Source: Phycisphaerae bacterium (GTDB lineage Bacteria; Planctomycetota; Phycisphaerae; Sedimentisphaerales; Anaerobacaceae). Taken from it: a DNA stretch of 39,633 nucleotides. The stretch's first letter is position 1; every line of letters begins with the position of its first letter. The stretch covers positions 1 to 39,633 of the forward strand of contig JADHXR010000065.1 of the NCBI GenBank assembly GCA_016782865.1. Direction: 5' to 3'. This document shows positions 33,549-39,633 of the stretch, one piece after another. A program made the translations under genes and the position numbers. The notes beneath the pieces are model-generated. The model worked only from the letters and a program-made list of their open reading frames with translations, was not told where the DNA came from and did no database searches.

Positions 33549-33875
33549 ATGCTCGTGGTCCATGTTTTTGTTCACGTTAAGCCAGACCAAGTCGAGGCAT
33601 TCCAGGAGGTGACGATTGAGAACGCGCGAAACAGCGTTCAGGAACCGGGGATCGCTCGGTTCGACGTTATCCAGCAACAGGACGACCCGAGGCGTTTTGT
33701 TCTGGTCGAGGTCTACCGCACGCCGGATGATCCGGGCAGACACAAGGAGACCGCACATTACCGGAAATGGCGCGACACGGTGGCTGATATGATGGCCGAG
33801 CCGCGATCGAGCATCAAGTACGGCAATGTGTTCCCCGATGAGCAGGGATGGGGCTTTGCCTCTGACGAAAGATGA
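33549..33875 (+). CDS. ABM-domain quinol monooxygenase-like protein (YgiN/LsrG type)
   Basis: A 108-residue antibiotic biosynthesis monooxygenase (ABM) domain protein: [39 protein letters not shown], then [30 protein letters not shown], all of it the single dimeric ferredoxin-like fold. Relatives oxidise quinols or process the LsrG substrate without a cofactor. AAGGAG stands six bases before the ATG. The stop overlaps the next ATG (ATGA), so it is translated together with an iron-type alcohol dehydrogenase. This pairing suggests the two act on one carbonyl or phenolic metabolite, which I cannot name. Confidence 0.88.
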   Translation: MLVVHVFVHVKPDQVEAFQEVTIENARNSVQEPGIARFDVIQQQDDPRRFVLVEVYRTPDDPGRHKETAHYRKWRDTVADMMAEPRSSIKYGNVFPDEQGWGFASDER

Positions 33876-35041
33876 GAGGAATCATGAGATTCGAATTTGC
33901 AGCCGCCAGTCGCATCATATTCGGTGCCGGGACAATCGGCGAAGTTGCATCCATCTCGGCAGAGATGGGAAGACGCGCCTGCGTTGTCACCGGTCGCACC
34001 GCGGTACGAGCGGAGCTGCTTCTTGAGCAGCTAAACGGTCACGGCGTCGAATGTGTGACGTTCAACGTAGTCGCCGAACCGACGACGATTTCTGCCAAGG
34101 CGGCAGTTGAGTTAGCGCGCCGCAACAAGTGCGATCTCGTGCTCAGCATCGGCGGCGGAAGCGTTCTTGATACGGGCAAAGTCGTCGCCGCAATGCTCGC
34201 CAACTCCGGTGAGCTCCAAGACTATCTCGAGGTCGTAGGCGCCGGCAAAAGGCTTGCGCGAGATTGTGCTCCGCATATCGCAATTCCAACTACCGCCGGG
34301 ACGGGCGCCGAGGTCACGCGCAACGCGGTCCTAAGCGTTCGCGAGCACAAAGTCAAGGTGAGCATGCGCAGCCCCCTGATGCTGCCGCGTCTGGCCGTTG
34401 TCGATCCGGAGTTGACTTGTTCGATGCCGGCGTCAGTGACCGCCAGTACGGGTCTGGACGCACTGACGCAGCTCATCGAGGTCTATGTCTCCAACAAGGC
34501 GAATCCCCTCACCGACGGTATCTGCCGCCAAGGCCTCATACGTGCCGGGCGATCTCTGCGCCGAGCTTATGAAGACGGCGCCGACCGACCCGCCCGCGAG
34601 GATATGGCCCTGGCGAGCCTCTTCGGCGGACTGGGCCTGGCCAATGCCAAATTGGGGGCCGTTCACGGTTTCGCCGGCCCGTTAGGGGGCATGTTTTCCG
34701 CTGCCCACGGTGTCATCTGCGCCCGGCTTTTGCCTTTTGTCATGGAGGCAAATGTGCGGGCATTGCTCAGCCGTGAGCCCGATTCGCCGGCATTGGTGCG
34801 ATACGGCGAGGCCGCTCAACTCTTGACGGGCAAATCTGCCGCAAAGGCTTCAGACGGCGTAGAGTGGATACAAGAACTCTGCGTCGCATTGAAAGTCCCT
34901 GCGTTGTCCGAGTTCGGATTGACAAAAGAACATTTCCCAACAGCGGTGGCGAAATCCCAAAAGTCGAGCAGCATGAAAGGCAATCCGATTGAATTGACCG
35001 ATGACGAGCTGCTGGAAATCTTAAGTCAAGCCAATGACTGA
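33872..35041 (+). CDS. Iron-containing alcohol dehydrogenase
   Basis: A family III (iron-type) dehydrogenase of 389 residues. The NAD-binding region shows [15 protein letters not shown] and [17 protein letters not shown]. The metal site has Asp in [14 protein letters not shown], and two His in [20 protein letters not shown], fourteen residues apart as expected. The second ligand, normally His in DALTHAIE, is Gln here (DALTQ), a change known in some subgroups. [16 protein letters not shown] is also conserved. It starts at ATG 33872 in an ATGA overlap; ATG 33884 is nearly as likely. The substrate is probably an aldehyde or alcohol produced with the ABM protein. Confidence 0.93.
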   Translation: MRGIMRFEFAAASRIIFGAGTIGEVASISAEMGRRACVVTGRTAVRAELLLEQLNGHGVECVTFNVVAEPTTISAKAAVELARRNKCDLVLSIGGGSVLDTGKVVAAMLANSGELQDYLEVVGAGKRLARDCAPHIAIPTTAGTGAEVTRNAVLSVREHKVKVSMRSPLMLPRLAVVDPELTCSMPASVTASTGLDALTQLIEVYVSNKANPLTDGICRQGLIRAGRSLRRAYEDGADRPAREDMALASLFGGLGLANAKLGAVHGFAGPLGGMFSAAHGVICARLLPFVMEANVRALLSREPDSPALVRYGEAAQLLTGKSAAKASDGVEWIQELCVALKVPALSEFGLTKEHFPTAVAKSQKSSSMKGNPIELTDDELLEILSQAND

Positions 35042-35075
35042 CCGGCGTTAACCCGAATATCTCTCATGGTATCTG

Positions 35076-36383
35076 TCATAGTTCATGGAGCATCTTTACG
35101 GCCTGCTTGACAGCGATCTTGGCCGCGTGAGGCGCAAAGGGGCTGCTCTTGATCTCGTATCCTCCTTCTATATGCAGATGCTCGGGTGCGATGTACGACG
35201 CCGCGCCGTTGCAGTGTGTTATCACAAAGGTATGCTTGCAGGGTGACGCCGCCTTGATCGACATCCCGATTTCCGTCAGCACCTCAGCGCCGAGACCCAC
35301 GAAACCAATGTCACCGATTCGCGCAACGGTAATGTTCAGCGGCGTGGGCGGCTGGTCTTTTCCTATTTCGCCCTCGGTCCGAGGCTTGCCGGGCAGTTCG
35401 AGCGTGACAAACGCGGTTCCAATCCGACCGCCGTCGGAAACTTCATCGATGTCGCGAAAGATATTAACCACTTCCTCACCCAGCAACGTTCCGAGCAATA
35501 CGGGCTCCGGAACCCAGCCAGGCTCGGTGTTGAACGCAGGCAGGACTCTAAACCAGGGGTCGATATTGCCGGAGGCACCCGCGAATCCGGCGACAACCAC
35601 CTCTTCGCCAAGAATCTTCTCGGCGAACTGCTCGGCAAGCCCCAGGACGTCGCCGCTGACGATGAGATTCTTGCCTCCCAGACAGGTGCCGTGCGTGGCA
35701 TGATCGAACAGCGCCGCGAAGACCTTCCCGTCGGGCCTGGCGAGTTTCGTCACCAGGACTTCCTTGTCGGTGGGCCCATAAGGGTTGCGCCCGAGCCTTA
35801 TCTGACTATTGCCCGATCTGTCAAATTGCAGCTCGCGCCTGTTCATGCCGACCGGGGAGTAGCCGACACCTGTGCCGATGCGCACAGGGCCCATATCGTC
35901 AGACGCCTGGCGGATGAGCTTGACCAACGTGCCTTCCAGATCCTTCGTATATTCCAGATTATTGGGATGTCCGTTCTCCTTGTCGATTGTCAAACCAGGC
36001 CCGGCATGCGTATGCACGGAACTCAGAAACAACTCGCCCGGCTCGAGCTTGAACTCTTTCAGGATGATCTGCCTGAAGTGGTCGGCGGTTCCGCTGTAGA
36101 AGCCGATGATGTCCGTCGAGACCAGCACGAGCCGTTTGCCGTTATTCTCGAACACGACGGCCCGGGCGAGCAAAGGATCGTGGATACCCTCGGACAGTTG
36201 GGTCCGGGAGCTGTATCCGGCCATCTTGATCGGTTTGGCAGGCGTTATGTCAGTCCTGGCAGCTCCGGCACGCAAGGCAGCCTTGACCGCCCTGGGGTGT
36301 GCGAAGAATATGCCCAGAGCAAAGACAATGACCAGGATTCGAACGATTGAACTAATTCGCTTGGGTGTGAGTACTACTTTCAT
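35076..36383 (-). CDS. Neutral/alkaline ceramidase-type hydrolase, N-terminal domain only
   Basis: A protein of 435 residues from ATG 36383, where AGGAGG lies six bases upstream; a frame extends 13 codons further without a ribosome site. A hydrophobic leader (about 8-30) exports it. The domain begins LRAGAARTDITPAKPIKMAGY and shows the zinc-binding His in SSVHTHAGPG and the second His pair in LFDHATHGTCLGG. GFAGASGNIDPW corresponds to the active-site loop. Neutral ceramidases cleave the amide of ceramide, but these short bacterial relatives are numerous in planctomycetes and their true substrate is unknown. It is convergent with the dehydrogenase gene. Confidence 0.88.
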   Translation of the reverse strand: MKVVLTPKRISSIVRILVIVFALGIFFAHPRAVKAALRAGAARTDITPAKPIKMAGYSSRTQLSEGIHDPLLARAVVFENNGKRLVLVSTDIIGFYSGTADHFRQIILKEFKLEPGELFLSSVHTHAGPGLTIDKENGHPNNLEYTKDLEGTLVKLIRQASDDMGPVRIGTGVGYSPVGMNRRELQFDRSGNSQIRLGRNPYGPTDKEVLVTKLARPDGKVFAALFDHATHGTCLGGKNLIVSGDVLGLAEQFAEKILGEEVVVAGFAGASGNIDPWFRVLPAFNTEPGWVPEPVLLGTLLGEEVVNIFRDIDEVSDGGRIGTAFVTLELPGKPRTEGEIGKDQPPTPLNITVARIGDIGFVGLGAEVLTEIGMSIKAASPCKHTFVITHCNGAASYIAPEHLHIEGGYEIKSSPFAPHAAKIAVKQAVKMLHEL

Positions 36384-36460
36384 GACATGCCTCCTTGAAC
36401 AAGGTTCTCTCTTTGGCAACACATAATGGTCCTGTGCCTGTAGCTTCTCGACAGGGGGCT

Positions 36461-36488
36461 ATTATACTCATTAACTGCCCGTGCGCAA
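36461..36488 (-). promoter_or_regulatory. Sigma-70-like promoter of the ceramidase-type gene
   Basis: On the minus strand TTGCGC (36488-36483), 16 bases, perfect TATAAT (36466-36461), about 75 bases before the ATG. Confidence 0.45.
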
Positions 36489-36655
36489 AGCGCCTTCGCA
36501 GCCATCTCAAGCCCAATCCGGATCGTGCTTGAGATGCGGCCAGGAACAGACTTCACCCGGTCAATGTCATTGGAGGCCCGAAGGACCGCGGCAATCTCTT
36601 GCATTTCGGGCAGAAGCAGCCATCGCTGCCGTCGAAATTGGCTCCATTCGACTAC

Positions 36656-36712
36656 GCTCAGAGCTTGCCCCGTTCGGCAAGCTCAGGGCAGGCTCTGAGC
36701 GAAGCCGAACGG
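36656..36712. repeat. Composite palindromic dispersed element, intergenic copy
   Basis: Outer arms GCTCAGAGCTTGCCC (36656-36670) and GGGCAGGCTCTGAGC (36686-36700) match 14 of 15 positions. Interlocked with them are CCGTTCGGC (36670-36678) and GCCGAACGG (36704-36712). The right arm includes the 20-base motif shared in opposite orientation with the MTase-PQQ gene insert. Confidence 0.8.
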
Positions 36713-37174
36713 GACAAGCTTGAATTGGCTTTGTTCTGCATAATCATCATCAGAATTGACCACGTTCTACACAATTGCCCGCCCTGACGGCCCAATAGCA
36801 GGGCTTGGTGATTGACTATATTGCGATCAATCTACTTGCTACTGTCCATTGACCATTCCCAATCCATAATCCCAAATTCGTTGTGTAGATGGTATCGTAC
36901 GTGATAAATTGCCCGCCAAGAGAAATTTGAGGAGTGTCGGGGATTTACCACGGATTAACGCTCATGAACACGCGAGGGTGGCAGCCACTGAAGGAGCGGA
37001 GCGAAAGAAGTGGACGGGAAGAATCCGTGTTGCCGGACGAATGATGTTGATAAAACAGTCAGGGTTGGCAAAGAAACTTGGCCATTGCTTCAAGAGGATT
37101 GAAAACGATCCACCTTGGTCACTGTGTTCGCCCAGTGGTTGCCACGCCCCGAGCAGGCATTGAGAACGCCCCCT

Positions 37175-37756
37175 TTATCCTTCCCCTTGCCACCCTCGAA
37201 TTCGCTTTTGTATGTTTTGGATGTTTGTGTCACACAAGAATGGCCAGCTTTTGACATCGGCTATTGTAGCGTCATACTGCATGATGCAATTCGGACAGTC
37301 ACAGTTTGGGCCGCGATCCGACTCGGAAAGATCGTAGCAGTCATCGGCTCCCAGAAGATGCAGCATTTCATGCCATACCGAGTTTTTGTGATGTAGGCCA
37401 TACACTATGGCGAGATTATTGACTGCAATCCCCCATTCAGCGTCAGAATTTGCCTCAAGTGAGACCTTGGCCAGACGACTTTCTTTGGCGCAAATGACCA
37501 ATAAGGTGCAAAGCACCTCTTGCCTCTCCAAGAAGAACTCTGAAAGATCAGAAGACCAGCAGCAAACATCGTCAGATTGAGAGAAGATTTCACGCAGACC
37601 TTCTTCTAATTCTTTAGGTAGCTCAGTGAACCGATAGCTGATCTCTATTGGAGGATGGGAGATATGTTCAGATAATTCCCGCATGTGTTCTTGCAGCATC
37701 ACCTGTTTCTCTGGCAAATCATGGCAATAGTAAAATGTCTTTCTTGTCACCTTCAT
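37175..37756 (-). CDS. Putative zincin metallopeptidase (HExxHxxGxxD)
   Basis: A protein of 193 residues without a signal peptide. At 129-139 it reads HEMLHLLGADD: His129, Glu130, His133, Gly136 and Asp139 fit the extended zinc motif HExxHxxGxxD of metzincin-like enzymes such as snapalysin. CIMQYD at 157-162 would be the Met-turn (Met159) that follows this motif. Several Cys (CDCPNC, and CC at 65-66) surround it. The N-terminal half is not recognised. It follows a three-CxxC zinc-ribbon protein by 66 bases on the same strand, and the two probably form one unit. The zinc site is read directly; the peptidase activity is inferred. Confidence 0.7.
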   Translation of the reverse strand: MKVTRKTFYYCHDLPEKQVMLQEHMRELSEHISHPPIEISYRFTELPKELEEGLREIFSQSDDVCCWSSDLSEFFLERQEVLCTLLVICAKESRLAKVSLEANSDAEWGIAVNNLAIVYGLHHKNSVWHEMLHLLGADDCYDLSESDRGPNCDCPNCIMQYDATIADVKSWPFLCDTNIQNIQKRIRGWQGEG

Positions 37757-37822
37757 GCATCCCGTACACAGAGAATCAGCCAGGGGACCTCTGCTTCGAT
37801 CACGCGCGTCTTCCAGCCATGC

Positions 37823-38164
37823 TCATTGCGCAAGATCTGTCCAATGCGGTAGCAAGTCTGCAAGCCAGATATACAGACCGCAATGTTCACAACAATAGGA
37901 GTAATTGTCATCAATTAGCTTTGGAACCATCAGTTGCTTGCATTTCGGACAACTGACGATAAGCCGCAAACTCCTGAATTCGGCTTCGGAGAGATAGTCC
38001 TTGTTCCCACATTCTAGGCAGTTTGCTGTGACAAAACCGTGTTTCATACTCTGGACAAGGACAGTCGGTTGTCCATGACACTTCGAAACCCTATCGGTAG
38101 TCAAACGAATCGGATAAGATTTCCAACCATCGCACATCTCCTTGTCATATTGGTATCGTTCCAT
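37823..38164 (-). CDS. Small zinc-ribbon protein
   Basis: A protein of 113 residues. Three Cys pairs are regularly spaced: CLEC at 49-52, CPKC at 72-75 and CEHC at 92-95. They suggest one or two zinc ribbons, with an aromatic tail (CGLYIWLADLLPHW). GGGAG lies six bases before the ATG and an in-frame stop stands eight codons upstream, so the start is secure. No DNA-binding or enzymatic motif is recognised. It is the first gene of a two-gene unit with a putative metallopeptidase and may regulate or bind it. No close family is known to me. Confidence 0.7.
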   Translation of the reverse strand: MERYQYDKEMCDGWKSYPIRLTTDRVSKCHGQPTVLVQSMKHGFVTANCLECGNKDYLSEAEFRSLRLIVSCPKCKQLMVPKLIDDNYSYCCEHCGLYIWLADLLPHWTDLAQ

Positions 38165-38556
38165 TTCAAACTCCCAGAATTGAAGCTGGATTTATCATCA
38201 ACCATCCATCCAGCGTCCTCAGTCTCAATCCCTCCAGGCAAATCAGAAAACATGCCTGTCTCTCTCTCCCTGTCTTGGCTGTCTCGTAAGCGACTATCCA
38301 TAGGCCGTATTCTATCAAGCATGAGGCCATTTGTCACGCATTATCCGGGAAAATGGAAAGGGCAGAATTAGGTTTTGTGGGGTGGGCCTTGACCCACCGA
38401 TCGATGGGGGTGTAGCGAGCCCCACCCCCATATTCTGGCGTAATACAGTGACAACGCTTTGGCTGATGTGACGCTGGCATTCTTCCATACTTTCGCTTAC
38501 GATTACTGCCATGAGAAAACGCTTACTCGAAGAGATAGCAGAGGACTGAGTTGGGC
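38165..38556. other. Gap before the broken thioesterase, with G/C-run hairpins
   Basis: No supported gene. A minus-strand frame at 38101-38337 runs into the start of the zinc-ribbon gene and has no family features. The right half contains two adjacent palindromes (38381-38431). Confidence 0.5.
38381..38431. repeat. Two adjacent G/C-run hairpins
   Basis: GGTGGG (38381-38386) pairs with CCCACC (38393-38398). ATGGGGGTG (38404-38412) pairs with CACCCCCAT (38423-38431). The two are separated only by GATCG. This is a REP-like arrangement. Confidence 0.65.
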
Positions 38557-38930
38557 ATGGAAGCAAAAGAAGAGAAATTCAGAGTCAGGACCTTTGAGTG
38601 TCAGGCTGACGGGAGCATTAACATATTTTCGTTGATGCAGTATTTGCAGGAAGTCGCGGCCGGCCATGCGGAAGAGCTTGGGTTCGGATATGACAGACTC
38701 AGTGAGCTTGGCGGCTATTGGGTGCTGTCGAATATGTCCGGTGGGGCGTTGATGCACTGAGCAGGGCATTCAGGTTGGACGCCCGCATCCGTTCGGTCCA
38801 GGCTACGTATTTGTCCGAAGTCTTCGAGGCCGACGAGGTGGACATTGCAGTTGCGGGGCTGAAACAGGGTTACTTGATTAACTTCAATGTCACCCGGCTT
38901 AAGGAGGGTTTGCAGAGTCTTGTTCTTTAG
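38557..38930 (+). pseudogene. Broken acyl-ACP/acyl-CoA thioesterase (hotdog fold)
   Basis: The first frame (38557-38760) reads KFRVRTFECQADGSINIFSL, then MQYLQEVAAGHAEELGFGYD, ending GGYWVLSNM and a premature stop. This is the start of an acyl-ACP-type thioesterase. A second frame (from about 38739 to 38930) reads FRLDARIRSVQATYLSEVFE and continues to KEGLQSLVL, the end of the same domain type. The two frames differ by one base and the central part, roughly a hundred residues in the intact family, is missing. A deletion with frameshift is the simplest reading. An intact copy may exist elsewhere. Confidence 0.7.
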
Positions 38931-39633
38931 AGGAAGCGCTTCGCTGCTTGTTTTATTTTGTTGTCACCATGAAGAGCATGAAGGGCTGGTGCGGAATCGC
39001 TGCCTTGGACTTGGATGACGGCTTGGCTTTGCGAACTGGTAGGCCTTTTCAGTATGGATGATAATCAGATGGAGTTTCTAGTTCTTCCGGCTTCGCCACT
39101 TAAAGCTTAAAACCTAAAACCTAACACTTGTTTAACCAAGCCGTTCTTAAAAGTGGGCGAAGGAGGACTGGTCGATCAAACGGAGTTTGAAGAGACAAGT
39201 CCGACGTAGCACACGTAGATCCCGGAGGGATCTGGAACGGCGGACCCACGCCCCCGGCGAGAGCCCATAAAAAACAGAAACTTCCATCTGATTAACCCAC
39301 GAAGAATCAAGATTCTAAATGCAAATGCCGCTCAACAAAAACCAAGCCCCAGACGAAACCGCGACCGCCCTTCATACTACAATCCTTCATCTTCTTGTTT
39401 GTTTTGCTCGATTATGTTTCTGTCGTAATCGTATCTTCATATAGGATAGTAAATTAGATTCCCTCACACAAAGCCTCAAAGGCACAAAGAAAGACTCTCT
39501 TCTAACCACTAATTTGCGCTAATCCTCGCTAATCTCAAAACAACAACTCAGTCTTGTTAGTGTCAATTAGTGTAGATTAGTGGTTCTAATCTCTTCACTC
39601 ATTCTTACTCTGTGTCTTCGTGCCTCTGTGAGA
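38931..39633. other. Gene-free 700 bases with repeat remnants
   Basis: No open frame with family features. It contains AAGCTTAAAACCTAAAACCT at 39103-39122, an AT-rich tandem phrase; a G+C-rich block at 39205-39265; and the large inverted repeat at 39463-39632. It resembles an eroded intergenic region. Confidence 0.6.
39463..39632. repeat. Imperfect 170-base composite inverted repeat
   Basis: Inner arms AACCACTAAT (39504-39513) and ATTAGTGGTT (39576-39585) are exact. They continue as GCTAATCCTCGCTAAT against ATTAGTGTAGATTAG. Outer arms CTCACACAAAG...GGCACAAAGA (39463-39490) and CTCTGTGTCTTCGTGCCTCT (39608-39627) plus GTGAG are partly complementary. Both halves are built from simple, repeated word-like units. 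Confidence 0.7.

Larger units (their letters stand above)
36424..37174. other. Gene-poor stretch with hairpins and repeat remnants
   Basis: About 750 bases with no gene I can support. It holds the ceramidase promoter, a hairpin with ten-base arms (CATCTCAAGC 36503-36512 / GCTTGAGATG 36527-36536), a composite palindromic element (36656-36712), and short phrases such as TTTACCACGGATTAACGCT (36946-36964) like those in other repeat-rich gaps. The minus strand across 36640-36560 reads CFCPKCKRLPR in one frame, perhaps a zinc-finger remnant, but a stop follows soon. The open frame at 36909-37163 shows no family features. Confidence 0.6.

Noticed and set aside
36909-37163. Small gene of 84 codons
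   Set aside because: It begins with TTG without a ribosome site, lies in repeat-like sequence and shows no family resemblance.
1-39633. tRNA genes, CRISPR arrays, phage or transposase genes
   Set aside because: No cloverleaf with a GGTTCGAATCC-type arm, no regular repeat-spacer array and no transposase or phage proteins were seen; the XerC/XerD-type enzyme appears to be the housekeeping kind.

Overview
The window looks like a chromosomal segment of a Gram-negative planctomycete, most likely of the Phycisphaerae / Sedimentisphaerales type. The evidence is indirect. There are two sulfatases with twin-arginine-like leaders. There is a very large secreted protein joining a methyltransferase domain to a PQQ-type propeller. 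There is a ceramidase-type hydrolase, an ECF sigma factor with a pseudopilin-like anti-sigma partner, a KDO-8-phosphate synthase (so an outer membrane), and a long leucyl-tRNA synthetase with insertions. No rRNA, tRNA, CRISPR array, prophage or insertion-sequence transposase was seen.

Layout. 1-135 holds the start of a homoserine dehydrogenase that runs off the window. 552-4903 is a tight four-gene operon: a VTC-type polyphosphate polymerase domain, a DUF4956 membrane protein, an HlyD-type adaptor and a TolC-type outer-membrane lipoprotein. 5064-12302 carries leuS, an unusual membrane protein with a decayed GGDEF-like domain, an unrecognised protein that may have a CYTH-like fold, a lipid kinase of the diacylglycerol kinase type, kdsA and a radical SAM protein. 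12389-13996 has two sigma-28-like promoter sites, a small unknown protein, a XerC/XerD recombinase and its terminator. 14088-18505 is housekeeping: a small lipoprotein, ribBA and pgsA on the minus strand, then divergent pdxJ and dapA.

18562-32501 is the most distinctive part. An ECF sigma / anti-sigma pair (minus) is divergent from a plus-strand operon made of a 44-residue secreted peptide, a sulfatase and an FG-GAP-repeat protein. That operon converges on a five-gene minus-strand operon: MTase-PQQ giant protein, second sulfatase, a 62-residue module fragment, a sugar-binding lipoprotein and a GH97 glycosidase. The inferred job is sensing, binding, desulfating and cleaving a sulfated polysaccharide. 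32732-35041 holds a glyoxalase II-like hydrolase, an ABM-domain monooxygenase and an iron-type alcohol dehydrogenase. 35076-36383 is a ceramidase-type hydrolase.

From 36424 to the end, gene density falls. This part contains dispersed palindromic elements, a zinc-ribbon protein followed by a putative HExxHxxGxxD metallopeptidase, a broken thioesterase and a 700-base stretch made of repeat remnants. One palindromic element type occurs both in this intergenic region and in frame inside the MTase-PQQ gene.
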